Shown piece by piece: positions 36,456 to 45,948 of a stretch of DNA of 64,000 nt. Origin of the DNA: Nostocales cyanobacterium LEGE 11386 (GTDB taxonomy: Bacteria; Cyanobacteriota; Cyanobacteriia; Cyanobacteriales; Nostocaceae); assembly GCA_015207155.1 (NCBI GenBank), contig JADEXK010000009.1, positions 45,791-109,790 on the forward strand, in the 5' to 3' direction. Made by a program: the position numbers and the translations under genes. Every line of letters begins with the position of its first letter. The stretch's first letter is position 1. Below the pieces are notes generated by a model, which ran no database searches, was not told the origin of the DNA, and was given only the letters and a program-made list of their open reading frames with translations.

Positions 36456-37979
36456 TTATGACCTGCGCGTATAACGATGTTTCACCCCAATGGGGAAATA
36501 TTGGGCATCACCCATTGGGACTAATGTGACTTGTGGAAGTTGATATTCTGGTGGGACGTAGTTAGCAAACTCGCTGTTGAGGCGCAATAGTTGTGAAAGA
36601 ATAGAGGATGCGATCGCTTGTTTTTTGTCTTCACTACCTTCTATCCCTGGTGCTAACTCTACAACCACGGATAAAAATCGATTCTTGTCCGCATCTTCCT
36701 GCACCTGCAACACAAACTTACCCGTCACCCATGCGGGAATTCCTGATTGCTCTAATCCCACTGTCACATTTTCCGGATAGATATTCGCTCCAAAGTAGGA
36801 AACTGTGAAGTTAGAGCGTCCGAAAACATAGACGAAAGGTAGTGGATGAATGCCTCTAGGTGAGTGCTGAGTATCAGACTTTGTTAGTTCTTGAACAGGA
36901 TCAAATCCCCATGCTGCTAAGAACTGAAGCATGGAATCATAACTAATAATCCCGCCAGTATCCAGGATGTCATAACGCACCAAAGGTATACCATTATCGC
37001 CAGAAAAGAGTAAAGTGCCATCCTGAACTTCAAAAAAGCGACTGATGGGATCATATTGCACCAACGTCGGTAACCGAGATTCGCCAAATAAAGCTTTAGC
37101 TGCATCTGGATGTGCTGCCAAAAAACGACGAATGCAGATACTCAAAGGCGTTTCATTGCCCAACACACCTGCATCCGCAGTACCGTAGAGTGAGGCAAAG
37201 TCATAGCAGGGATTTTGCGAACCAATTCTTTCACCAACTAAACTTCGCCATTCTTCGCTGAATAATTCTCCCGCCATGACTAATTTAATGTGATATTGTT
37301 GCCACTCCACACCACTGGCAAGGCCAGTATCAATCACATCTTTGAGGAATGGTGGATATCCTAGCAGCACCACTTGCTCAAAATCTGAACCTAGTTCCCC
37401 CACAACCCGCAAGATTTCTGCTTTGTTGTTACCGGGAGTAATTACGGTGATAGGATACCCTTTACTAGCAAGATAGCGACAGCAATTGGTGGTGAACATC
37501 CCACCGACCCAAGTCCCCAAGGTGAAACAAATCACAGCTAAGGTGCGTCTAGTGTCTGCGTAAAAACTATGATGAAAAATTTGCTCAAAGCGTGTAGCAA
37601 TTTGCAGTTCATCAGTGAAAAAACGCGGCCAAAATGTGGGTTTACCTGTGGAACCAGAAGAAGCAGCTATCATATCGCAGGCTTCTAACTGCCCGTAGCG
37701 GCACAAGTCAGCCAAAGGATAACGCGAGATATAATTTTCTTTGTTAATAGCTGGAAGTTTCTGAAAATCCTCTAAGCTTTGGATAGCAGTGGGGTCAATC
37801 TCTTGCGCTGCTAAAAAAGCCTTGTAAGCTGGTACATTGGCAGCCACATCGTAAAATAAATTTAAAGCTGCTAATGGGCTGGGAGTTGTGAGATGTCGTT
37901 GTAGTAACGTTTCTAGGGGGGTAGATAAAAAATCTTCAAATGCCCTAATTGCTCGCTGATTTTTTGATTTGCAGTTCAT
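36456..37979 (-). CDS. phenylacetate-CoA ligase-like adenylate-forming enzyme
   Basis: 507 residues. The P-loop-like motif AASSGSTGKPTFWPRF and the later FYDFASLYGTADAGV/LVRYDILDTGG segments (here CYDFASLYGTADAGV and LVRYDILDTGGIISYD) place it in the PaaK/CoF-synthetase branch of the adenylate-forming superfamily. The C-terminal lid includes VYVFGRSNFTVSYFGANIYPENV. Such enzymes activate aryl or other carboxylic acids with ATP. No paa pathway genes are near, so the substrate is open. It lies between Hlip and the kinase pair, transcribed alone. Confidence 0.85.
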   Translation of the reverse strand: MNCKSKNQRAIRAFEDFLSTPLETLLQRHLTTPSPLAALNLFYDVAANVPAYKAFLAAQEIDPTAIQSLEDFQKLPAINKENYISRYPLADLCRYGQLEACDMIAASSGSTGKPTFWPRFFTDELQIATRFEQIFHHSFYADTRRTLAVICFTLGTWVGGMFTTNCCRYLASKGYPITVITPGNNKAEILRVVGELGSDFEQVVLLGYPPFLKDVIDTGLASGVEWQQYHIKLVMAGELFSEEWRSLVGERIGSQNPCYDFASLYGTADAGVLGNETPLSICIRRFLAAHPDAAKALFGESRLPTLVQYDPISRFFEVQDGTLLFSGDNGIPLVRYDILDTGGIISYDSMLQFLAAWGFDPVQELTKSDTQHSPRGIHPLPFVYVFGRSNFTVSYFGANIYPENVTVGLEQSGIPAWVTGKFVLQVQEDADKNRFLSVVVELAPGIEGSEDKKQAIASSILSQLLRLNSEFANYVPPEYQLPQVTLVPMGDAQYFPIGVKHRYTRRS

Positions 37980-38181
37980 GACGCTTGTTACTTAATCTAA
38001 AATCGCACCAACACCATCGTTACTTGCTGTCAGTATTTTAGTCATTGTCCGATTTCTGCAAATAACTTGAGCTAGTAAATTTTGCTCTGAGTTTTTATCA
38101 GGGAGTATCGGTAAGATGTCTGTAAATGGAACTGCATTTGTTGTAGTAAGTCAATAAAACCTTAATTTATCCTTCAACATC

Positions 38182-39873
38182 ATGCAGGTCTTTTGCACTA
38201 AACAACACGCAAATAGTGATGGTAACCGTTTTTGTATCCACTGCGGTGAGCCATTACCTCTTGGTGTTGGGTTAGTTGTAGATAATCGTTATCGCATTAT
38301 CCGTCAACTAGGTCAGGGTGGTTTTGGGCGCACTTACTTGGCGGAGGATAGAAATAAGTCTCATCAAACATGCGTATTGAAGGAATTTGCACCCCAAGTC
38401 CAAGAACAGCAGGATTTACAAAAAGCCAAAGAATTATTTGAGCGAGAAGCAAGTGTTCTCAAAACACTGCAACATCCCCAAATTCCCCGTTTTCACGCCT
38501 CGCTACAAGTGAAAATTGGTAGTAAAAATTTTTTCTTTTTAGTACAAGATTATATAGATGGTGAGAATTTTGACCAGTTGTTAGAACAACGCCAAAGTCA
38601 AGGTAAGGCTTTTAGTGAACAAGAAATCATTACTTTATTGCAACAAATTTTACCTGTTTTGTCCTACATCCACTCACGAGATGTCGTTCACCGTGATATC
38701 TCTCCTGATAATTTGATTTGGCGGCGTTCTGATTATATGCCTGTACTGATTGACTTTGGTGGTGTGAAACAATTGCCTGCTTCTCAAGGGTTTTGGTTCA
38801 CCAAGTTAGCTGTAAATCACACTTTGTTAGGTAAAAAAGGCTACGCACCAGAAGAACAGTTACGACAAGGTAAAGTATTTTACAATAGCGATTTATACTC
38901 TTTGGCAGTCACAGCTTTAGTGTTGCTCACAGGTAAGGAACCACAAAAACTGTACGACAGCTATCAGGGGATTTGGTATTGGGGCAAGGAAATTAATGTC
39001 AGCATTCAACTAGAAACTGTGTTAAAAAAGATGCTGGCTTATAAACCAAGCGATCGCTATGAAAGAGCTGAACAAATCCTCAAAGATTTACCATCGTCAA
39101 CAGCGACAAAACCACCCAGTACATATATTACTAAGCTCAAGACAATGGTAGTTGCTCCTGGACGAAAACGCGCCCATGCTCTTGTCAGCAGATTCCACAA
39201 CAAAACGCAAGCGGTTAATCAAGCGATCGCCTTACCGGTTTGGATGCGTCCTTTTGCTGTGAGTCTGGGAGGAACAGCCTTAGTTGTCTTAACTGGTGCA
39301 GGTACTTGGGCAGTAGTAAATTCCGTGATTCGTACTATTACTGAATTTACTGTACCCGCAATTTCTCTACCCCCAATCCCCGGTTTACCAAATCCTCTCA
39401 ATAGTCCAGTTAGCGATCGAGGCTCTCGTGACATCAACCAAATTTTAAGGCGTCGCCAACAGCTAGAAATACCTGAAGTATTTTTTACACAGTTTGTAGA
39501 TAATTTATTTTATACTAAAAACCCTGAACTACAAGGACGTAGCCTTACTTCTAACCCAGCAGATACAGCTTTACGAAATGAATGGTACGGTATTGCTGAA
39601 AAGTTGTTAAATCAAATAGAACAGGCTAATCTCAGTACAGCAGCTCGGCAAAAACTGGGACGCTATAGTTTACAAGACGAAGCAATCTGGAGACGACAAG
39701 CGCGATCAGGAGAATTAGGTAATTATACAATTGACCAACTCAACAAAGACACAAATGAAAAATTTGATCGGTTGTTTCCTGGTCAACAGCGTGGGAAACT
39801 GAATCAACGAACTTTCGGTCAAATTTGGTATGCGATCGCGGCTGATCAAGTCAGTAAGGTGAAAGGAAGATGA
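38182..39873 (+). CDS. Ser/Thr protein kinase with zinc-ribbon-like N-terminus and unnamed C-terminal domain
   Basis: 563 residues. N-terminal Cys 5, 18 and 21 in a short metal-ribbon-like segment; kinase domain about 37-300 with [13 protein letters not shown], lysine in [19 protein letters not shown] and LIDFGGVK. A membrane helix (AVSLGGTALVVLTGAGTWAV) lies near 360-378, then about 140 residues outside (RRQQLEIPEVFFTQFVDNLF ... NPELQGRSL ... LRNEWYGIAEKLL). The catalytic-loop Lys is Ser (HRDIS), shared with the next kinase. The C-terminal region is clearly homologous to that of the next gene. The tandem arrangement suggests duplication. Confidence 0.9.
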   Translation: MQVFCTKQHANSDGNRFCIHCGEPLPLGVGLVVDNRYRIIRQLGQGGFGRTYLAEDRNKSHQTCVLKEFAPQVQEQQDLQKAKELFEREASVLKTLQHPQIPRFHASLQVKIGSKNFFFLVQDYIDGENFDQLLEQRQSQGKAFSEQEIITLLQQILPVLSYIHSRDVVHRDISPDNLIWRRSDYMPVLIDFGGVKQLPASQGFWFTKLAVNHTLLGKKGYAPEEQLRQGKVFYNSDLYSLAVTALVLLTGKEPQKLYDSYQGIWYWGKEINVSIQLETVLKKMLAYKPSDRYERAEQILKDLPSSTATKPPSTYITKLKTMVVAPGRKRAHALVSRFHNKTQAVNQAIALPVWMRPFAVSLGGTALVVLTGAGTWAVVNSVIRTITEFTVPAISLPPIPGLPNPLNSPVSDRGSRDINQILRRRQQLEIPEVFFTQFVDNLFYTKNPELQGRSLTSNPADTALRNEWYGIAEKLLNQIEQANLSTAARQKLGRYSLQDEAIWRRQARSGELGNYTIDQLNKDTNEKFDRLFPGQQRGKLNQRTFGQIWYAIAADQVSKVKGR

Positions 39874-39883
39874 GGATATTGGG

Positions 39884-39990
39884 GGAGTGAGGGAGTGAGG
39901 GAAATAACCAATGCCCCATGCCCAATACCCAATGCCCCATGCCCAATGCCCAATGCCCAATGCCCAATGACTAATGACTAATGACTAATG
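39884..39990. repeat. heptamer repeat array filling the spacer between the two kinases
   Basis: The spacer is almost wholly short repeats: GGGAGTGA units, then CCCAATG/CCCCATG units, then TAATGAC units running into the next gene. The last repeat unit supplies the ATG of the downstream kinase at 39988. Confidence 0.85.
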
Positions 39991-42048
39991 ACTATAAGTA
40001 ATGGTATACAACCGGGTCTCACTTTGGGCGATCGCTATGTGATTGTCCGTCAAATTGGTCAGGGTGGTTTTGGACGTACTTATTTAGCTGAAGATATTAA
40101 CCGCTTCCGCGAACTTTGTGTTTTAAAAGAATTTTCTCCTCAAGTTCAAACTACCTACGTTGTCCAAAAAGCTGAAGAATTATTTGAGCGAGAAGCAAGT
40201 GTTCTTTATAAGCTGCAACATCCCCAAATTCCTCGCTTTCGAGAACTACTTCGCATCAATTTAGCAGGCAAAGAATACCTGTTTTTGGTGCAAGATTATG
40301 TAGAAGGGCAAACTTACAGTTCTTTATTAAATGCCCGTACACAGCAGGGTTTGCGATTTACAGAGTTGGAAGTCCGCCAACTGTTGCAACAAATTTTACC
40401 AGTGTTGGAGTATATTCACTCCATAGGTGTAATTCACCGGGATATTTCTCCCGATAATTTAATTCTGCGTACCATTGACCAACTACCAGTACTAATTGAC
40501 TTTGGTGGAGTTAAACAAGTAGCCGCCACCGTCGCCTCTGAATATTACCAACCGGACAAATTTGCATCGCCCCCCTCACCTACATTACTGGGTAAAGTAG
40601 GATTCGCTCCCCCAGAACAAATGCAAACGGGTTTGGTGTCGCCCCACTCTGACTTGTATGCTTTGGCAGTAACAGTACTGGTTTTATTGACAGGTAAACA
40701 GCCACAAGAACTGATTGATAATTACAACTTAACTTGGCAATGGCGCAGAGAAATTAGTCTGAGTCCGGTTTTGGGACAGGTATTAGATAAAATGCTATAC
40801 CCAAGACCAAGCGATCGCTTCCAATCAGCGCGTCAAGTACTACAAGCCCTCAACCCACCATCAGTTAGCTATCCCCAAACTCAATATCCCACCACTCCAG
40901 AGCCTACATCTGCCACTGTCGCAGTTTCTCCGTCCCCGCCATCTTCCCCATCTCCCCCATCGCCTCAACCAACAACCTGGTGGACACCAGCAAAAGCCTT
41001 TTTAGTAGTATTGGTTTTGGCTAGTACGGCGGGAGCAGTATGGTGGGGAGTGAGTAGCAGCGATCGCGATCCTGGGGAAGTCCAACCAACACCCACCCCC
41101 ACCGTTGACCAACCCACTGATCCCTTAGCGAAATTTTCCCCAGCAGAACGACAGCGCAAACAAAGATTAAATGCTCGTCGTCAACAATTGGGTATTGATT
41201 TTAACTTTTATGTCAGCTTAGTCAATCAAGTCTTCTGGGACAGAAACCCCAGTTTAAGAGGGCGCACACTCAGCGATGAACCCGAAGATGAAAGTTTGCG
41301 GGCAGAATGGGATAAAACAGCCGCCCAATTACTAGAAAAACTGGCCCCGTTGAGTGCTAGGGCGCGGCGACAACTAGGTACATATACAGCAGCCGAACGC
41401 GATCGGTGGAAAGTTGACATCAACCAAATCAATGTTGGTAGTCGTGCTTTATATGATTTAGGGGATGCTGCCTTTTTAAGTACATTTCCTGAGCAGCGTG
41501 GTAAAGATTTTATTAATCAGCCCATCGGGCAAGTTTGGCACGGATTTGTTAGTGATAAACTCAATGCGATTCTCTCTGGTAGTGCTTTCCAAAAACTGGT
41601 ATTTGACCCAGGTGCTACGAGTAAAATAGTTAGCGGCACTCTCCAGCCTGCTGTTCAGCCTGCTGGTGGCAGAGTTTTCATTGCTGATCTGGCCCAGGGT
41701 CAGTCTATAGAATTGAAGCTACAAGCCAATTCCCAAGTATTGCTCTCAGTATATTCCCCCTCTGGCAAAATCACCTTTTTAGAAGATTCCACGGAACGCA
41801 GTTTGTCAACTAAATTACCAGAATCAGGATTTTATGAGTTTGTACTTGTTTCTACAGCATCGGAACCACTAGATTATCGACTCAGCATCTCGGCGGAAAC
41901 ACCGACACCGATACCTACGCCGACACCGACACCGACACCCACGCCAACACCGACACCGACACCCACGCCGACACCGACACCGACACCGACAGAAACCCCA
42001 ATGGAAACTCCTCAAGAAACACCCACACCTACACCAATTGCACAGTGA
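39988..42048 (+). CDS. Ser/Thr protein kinase with PPC-like domain and Thr-Pro repeat tail
   Basis: 686 residues. Kinase domain about 14-280 ([41 protein letters not shown]), a Ser/Pro linker, a membrane helix ([19 protein letters not shown]) near 335-353, then a region homologous to the previous kinase's C-terminus ([22 protein letters not shown] ... NPSLRGRTL ... [13 protein letters not shown]). A beta-rich segment like bacterial pre-peptidase C-terminal domains follows ([20 protein letters not shown]), then a PT repeat tail (about 645-686). The start ATG lies in a TAATGAC repeat array with no normal ribosome site. Confidence 0.9.
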   Translation: MTISNGIQPGLTLGDRYVIVRQIGQGGFGRTYLAEDINRFRELCVLKEFSPQVQTTYVVQKAEELFEREASVLYKLQHPQIPRFRELLRINLAGKEYLFLVQDYVEGQTYSSLLNARTQQGLRFTELEVRQLLQQILPVLEYIHSIGVIHRDISPDNLILRTIDQLPVLIDFGGVKQVAATVASEYYQPDKFASPPSPTLLGKVGFAPPEQMQTGLVSPHSDLYALAVTVLVLLTGKQPQELIDNYNLTWQWRREISLSPVLGQVLDKMLYPRPSDRFQSARQVLQALNPPSVSYPQTQYPTTPEPTSATVAVSPSPPSSPSPPSPQPTTWWTPAKAFLVVLVLASTAGAVWWGVSSSDRDPGEVQPTPTPTVDQPTDPLAKFSPAERQRKQRLNARRQQLGIDFNFYVSLVNQVFWDRNPSLRGRTLSDEPEDESLRAEWDKTAAQLLEKLAPLSARARRQLGTYTAAERDRWKVDINQINVGSRALYDLGDAAFLSTFPEQRGKDFINQPIGQVWHGFVSDKLNAILSGSAFQKLVFDPGATSKIVSGTLQPAVQPAGGRVFIADLAQGQSIELKLQANSQVLLSVYSPSGKITFLEDSTERSLSTKLPESGFYEFVLVSTASEPLDYRLSISAETPTPIPTPTPTPTPTPTPTPTPTPTPTPTPTETPMETPQETPTPTPIAQ
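41907..42033 (+). repeat. ACACCG/ACACCC minisatellite encoding the PT tail
   Basis: Tandem 6-base units (ACACCG, ACACCC and variants) encode repeated Thr-Pro. The array is in frame with the kinase and probably varies in length between strains, lengthening or shortening a stiff extracytoplasmic stalk or tail. Confidence 0.85.
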
Positions 42049-42475
42049 TTTATGTAGGTTAGTTCTGTAATTCTTGTTAGAGATATCGCAGGAATTAGAT
42101 TGGTTCTCCCAAATTATCTAACTGTGCGATCGCGTGATTTCCCCCAGAACTAATCTCTCCAAACTCTCATAAATTCTTGCAATTCTATTTTAGTCGCCGA
42201 TGGTTTGTATTTTACCTTTTTCAACTGTATAAGCTCTACCCATTGAGTGACAACGAGCAGAAGATGGATAACTTACAATGCAAAATGATTTAACTAATTG
42301 CTAGTTATAGCAAAGTGCTGTAAAGCCCTGCGGGCATAGCTGCGCTTATAGCCCGTGCTGAGTATAAACCCAGTGGCTTCAGTGCTTTGAGCAATCAATA
42401 ATGTCCTAATCTATGTGACTACGGCTATATATCTTAGCTGTCTCTGAAATAATTTATGCACACCAGCTAAAGATT
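42049..42475. other. 427-bp spacer containing an inverted-repeat block and a 26-bp repeat
   Basis: No gene. 42308-42393 is bordered by inverted ends (GCAAAGTGCTGTAAAGCC versus, inverted, GCTCAAAGCACTGAAGCC), a candidate miniature element of about 85 bp. Directly after it, 42405-42430 matches the reverse complement of 63798-63823 with one mismatch. The remainder is AT-rich and should contain the promoter of the downstream membrane protein gene. Confidence 0.5.
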
Positions 42476-43150
42476 ATGACTCTTAAACTTGCATTGTGGT
42501 TACTGTGGGCTGGATTTATAGTTTATATTTTATTGTTAGCACCGCCCCTGCATTTAGACGCAACGCTAACGCTGTTGAAAAATATTTTTACTCTTCAGTG
42601 GGCTGCTATCAATCCAATTATCCTTTGTTTATTTTCTCTAGTGGGTATTTGGCTATTAATTTATAGTGGCTTATTGTTCATTGATGGCAGGATGCAATGG
42701 ATTCCTTTTTGGCCTTTTGCCATAGCATCAGTAGGTTCAGGTGTACTTGGTCTTTTGCCATATTTGGCTTTGCGTGAACCTAATCAACAATTTTCGGGAC
42801 AAAAGGATGCTTTTTTGCGACTGCTGGATTCTCGCATTTACGGTATCGTCTTAGCTCTCAGCACACTTGTCTTGCTTATATATGGTTTTGCCTTGGGTGA
42901 TTGGGGAGATTATGTGCAGCAGTTCCAGAGCGATCGCTTTATCAATGGCATGAGTTTGGCATTTTGCCTGTTTTATCTTTTATTTCCTACTGTTGTTGGT
43001 GATGATATGGCTCGTCGCCGTTTCCCTAATACCCAGGTATTTTTAGCGGTGGTGTTTGTTCCCTTACTCGGTTCTCTTGCTTATCTTTGCCTACGTCCGC
43101 CACTAGTTTCATCAACTATTCGTGAAGAATCAATCATAGCTAATCGATAA
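42476..43150 (+). CDS. multi-pass membrane protein of unknown function
   Basis: 224 residues with about six hydrophobic segments: LALWLLWAGFIVYILLL, AAINPIILCLFSLVGIWLLIYSGLLF, FWPFAIASVGSGVLGLLPYLAL, IYGIVLALSTLVLLIYGFAL, GMSLAFCLFYLLFPTVV and VFLAVVFVPLLGSLAYLCL. Short charged loops (REPNQQFSGQKD, GDDMARRRFPN). I do not recognise a family motif; similar proteins seem to exist in cyanobacteria and plastid-related genomes. It faces the glcF gene. Function not inferred. Confidence 0.7.
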   Translation: MTLKLALWLLWAGFIVYILLLAPPLHLDATLTLLKNIFTLQWAAINPIILCLFSLVGIWLLIYSGLLFIDGRMQWIPFWPFAIASVGSGVLGLLPYLALREPNQQFSGQKDAFLRLLDSRIYGIVLALSTLVLLIYGFALGDWGDYVQQFQSDRFINGMSLAFCLFYLLFPTVVGDDMARRRFPNTQVFLAVVFVPLLGSLAYLCLRPPLVSSTIREESIIANR

Positions 43151-43183
43151 ACATCGGCCTTTTTCCATCTATTTTGAATCAGG

Positions 43184-44557
43184 TTAATGAGGAGGATAGA
43201 GGTACTTATCCAATTTCATGCCCCGAATTGAATAGTCCAATAATTCCATTGGGTGCATCACGGAAATTGTTTTGCCCTGCAACTGTAAATGCTTAGTAAT
43301 TTGCAACGTACAACCAGGATTAGCAGAAGCAATTAACTCAGCCCCAGTATTCAATAAATTCTGGACTTTTTGCTGACCCAATTCTTCAGCAACTTTCGGT
43401 TGCAGCATATTATAAACACCAGCACTGCCACAACACAAAGCCGCGTCTATTGGTTCCCTTAACTTCACTCCAGGAATTTGCCGTAACAGCTGACGCGGTT
43501 GCACACTAATCTTTTGTCCATGCAATAAATGACAAGCATCTTGATAAACCAAATTTAGAGGCTGATCAGTTAATGGCAATAGTTTCGCCGTTAACCCCAC
43601 ATTTACCAAAAATTCCTGAGCATCCTTTACCTTAGCAGCAAACTCCTGAGCCTTTTCCCGATATTCTGGGTCATCTTCTAAAATGTGACCGTATTCTTTC
43701 AACGTATGACCGCAACCAGCCGCATTGATAATCACAAAATCTACATCGGTATTAGCAAAACTATCAATCATTTGCCTAGCTAAAGCCTTAGCCTGTGCCG
43801 TTTGTCCTTGGTGTTCCGGAAGCGCTGCACAACAACCTTGAGACTTGGGAATCACAACTTCACAACCATTAGCCGTTAACACCCGCACAGTAGCTTCATT
43901 AATAGGGGAGAAAAATAGCCGTTGCACACATCCCAAAATCACCCCAACGCGGTAACGCTTCTCACCTTGTGCGGGAATCACATCCGGTAAATTATCTTGA
44001 AAAGATTGCAGAGTAATTTTTGGCAGAATTGACTCCATTGCTGCCAAACGGGGCGAGATTTTTTTAAGTAACCCTGTAGAACGCAATAATTTTGGCAAAC
44101 CCAACTTCTGATAAACCAACAACGGCATCAAAAAAAATCTTAATAAATCAGGATTAGGAAACAAAGAAAATATCAATTGACGAATTAATTTATCTGGCAA
44201 ACTGCGTGCATAATTCCGTTCAACTTGATGACGAGTTGCAGAAATCAACTTGTCATACTGCACACCAGAAGGACAAGTACTCACACAAGCCAAACAACCC
44301 AAACAAGAATCAAAATGTTCTACCGTTGCCGTATTCAGCGCAATCTCACCCTCATTAATCGCATCCATTAAATAGATCCGTCCCCTAGGAGAATCCATTT
44401 CCTTACCAATTACCCGATAACTAGGACAAGTCGCCAGACAAAACCCGCAATGCACACAACTATCAATCAACTTCGGGTCAGGTGGATGATTAACATCAAA
44501 CCCCTTTAAATTCTTGATACTAGCAATATTATTCACAGAATTATCAGAAACTTGCAT
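43184..44557 (-). CDS. glcF: glycolate oxidase iron-sulfur subunit
   Basis: 457 residues. Two 4Fe-4S motifs near the N-terminus (CVHCGFCLATCP and CLGCLACVSTCP) and two CCG-type heterodisulfide-reductase-like domains (SQGCCAALPEHQGQ and ALCCGSAGVYNM) identify GlcF. With the FAD subunits GlcD and GlcE it oxidises glycolate to glyoxylate in photorespiration and passes electrons to the quinone pool. glcE lies upstream on the same strand with an 80-bp gap; glcD is not in the window. Confidence 0.93.
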   Translation of the reverse strand: MQVSDNSVNNIASIKNLKGFDVNHPPDPKLIDSCVHCGFCLATCPSYRVIGKEMDSPRGRIYLMDAINEGEIALNTATVEHFDSCLGCLACVSTCPSGVQYDKLISATRHQVERNYARSLPDKLIRQLIFSLFPNPDLLRFFLMPLLVYQKLGLPKLLRSTGLLKKISPRLAAMESILPKITLQSFQDNLPDVIPAQGEKRYRVGVILGCVQRLFFSPINEATVRVLTANGCEVVIPKSQGCCAALPEHQGQTAQAKALARQMIDSFANTDVDFVIINAAGCGHTLKEYGHILEDDPEYREKAQEFAAKVKDAQEFLVNVGLTAKLLPLTDQPLNLVYQDACHLLHGQKISVQPRQLLRQIPGVKLREPIDAALCCGSAGVYNMLQPKVAEELGQQKVQNLLNTGAELIASANPGCTLQITKHLQLQGKTISVMHPMELLDYSIRGMKLDKYLYPPH

Positions 44558-44605
44558 TTTATTCTCTTCCCCTCTCTATCTCCGTGTCCTCAGCGCCTCT
44601 GTGGT

Positions 44606-44634
44606 ATGCGCTTCGCGCACGCTACGCGAACGTT
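44606..44634. repeat. small GC-rich palindrome between glcE and glcF
   Basis: GCGCTTCGCGCACGCTACGCG-type palindromic sequence (44609-44629) starts four bases past the glcE stop codon. It is preceded by a TCAGCGCCTCTGTGGT phrase (44590-44605) seen in related form at 45993-46018 and 58222-58280. A mobile palindromic repeat within an operon could modulate mRNA processing between glcE and glcF. Confidence 0.6.
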
Positions 44635-44637
44635 CAA

Positions 44638-45948
44638 TTAAATCCCACCCACAAAACGACCAGGACTCAAAATATTCTGACTATCAAACTGCGCCTTAAT
44701 TTGACGCATCACCTGCAAAGCATTACCCGTATATCCCCAAACATCAATTTCTTGTTTCACCTGATTTGATGCTACCAAAACACTCAAAAAACCTTTATTA
44801 GCTTGACAGCGTTCGCGCATTCTTAAAACCTGATTTTGATTCTCAAACTGCAAACATCCCAAACCACTAGTAACATGAATCAAACCTAATTCCGCCTCAG
44901 CTAAAATCTCCACAGCCGCAGTAGGTAACACTCCTATTTTGCATTTAATTACAGACTCTGTGGCAGAATGATTCATTAATTCTGACAATCTCTGCCATAG
45001 ATAACCTTCATCTTCATCAAAATAAACTGCCCCATCTAATGCCAACTTTTGACCTACTGCCAACAGCCGATTTGACTGTTCCTTAACACTCTCACTAATA
45101 CTTTGAAAACGAGCAATTAATCCCAATCCTTGACCCAAGCCTAACCCAGAAACTAGTTGAGTAGATAGCAAATCAGCCTGAGTCGGTGTTAACGCCGAAC
45201 CTCGCAAGATAGCAGCAGCTTGAGATATAGCCTCTGCTGTACCAGTCAGCACCACCGTACCCGATGCTTCTGGTAGTGGATAGACACGAAAAGTTACTTG
45301 ACTAATAATTCCTAATGTGCTGTAAGAGCCTGTAAATAACTTCATCAAATCGTATCCAGCCACATTTTTAACTACACGTCCTCCAGCCTTGGCAATTTGT
45401 CCATCAGCACGGACAAAAGTCATACCTAATAGCTGGTCACGCACACTACCATAACGTTGTCTGAGGGAATTTGTATCTGCTGTAGCGACGACACCGCCAA
45501 TTGTTGCTAATTCTGGTTTGCTGGGATCTAGGGCGAGAAATTGACGTGATTTGGCTAAAATTTTCTGGAGGTGGGAGAATGGCATCCCGGCTTCTACTGT
45601 GACAGTTAAATCACCAACGGCGTGTTCAATTAGTTGATTGATGCGTTCTGTACTGACTACGATATCAACGCTGTTGACTAAACCACCCCAGTGGATTTTA
45701 CTACCACTACCACAGGGAAGGACGCGCCAGTTATTACGGTGAGCCTCGGCAATGACGGCGGCTAGTTGTGCTGGGGTGCGGGGGTAGACGATACAACTGG
45801 GGGGATTTCCAGAAGCGATCGCCTGTTTAATTTGTGTTTGCTGGCTGAGTTCGAGATTTTCCCAAAGACAGATGGCTTCTTCTTCGATGATAGATGCAAG
45901 GCTTGAGGCGTAGACGCTAGGCGGCTTGTCGTTAGACATCGCGTTCAT
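44638..45948 (-). CDS. glcE: glycolate oxidase FAD-binding subunit
   Basis: 436 residues, FAD-binding type 4 (vanillyl-alcohol-oxidase fold). FAD contacts: VLPCGSGSKIHWGG, LALDPSKPELATIGGVVATAD and SVRDQLLGMTFVRADGQIAKAGGRVVKNVAGYDLMKLFTG. The C-terminus ends in QFDSQNILSPGRFVGGI, typical of GlcD/GlcE. It is shorter than GlcD and is paired with glcF, so GlcE is the best call. It acts in photorespiratory glycolate oxidation at the membrane. Probably cotranscribed with glcF. Confidence 0.88.
   Translation of the reverse strand: MNAMSNDKPPSVYASSLASIIEEEAICLWENLELSQQTQIKQAIASGNPPSCIVYPRTPAQLAAVIAEAHRNNWRVLPCGSGSKIHWGGLVNSVDIVVSTERINQLIEHAVGDLTVTVEAGMPFSHLQKILAKSRQFLALDPSKPELATIGGVVATADTNSLRQRYGSVRDQLLGMTFVRADGQIAKAGGRVVKNVAGYDLMKLFTGSYSTLGIISQVTFRVYPLPEASGTVVLTGTAEAISQAAAILRGSALTPTQADLLSTQLVSGLGLGQGLGLIARFQSISESVKEQSNRLLAVGQKLALDGAVYFDEDEGYLWQRLSELMNHSATESVIKCKIGVLPTAAVEILAEAELGLIHVTSGLGCLQFENQNQVLRMRERCQANKGFLSVLVASNQVKQEIDVWGYTGNALQVMRQIKAQFDSQNILSPGRFVGGI

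Noticed and set aside
39884..39990. CRISPR-like array
   Set aside because: Units are 7-8 bp tandem repeats without spacers; it is a short tandem repeat region.
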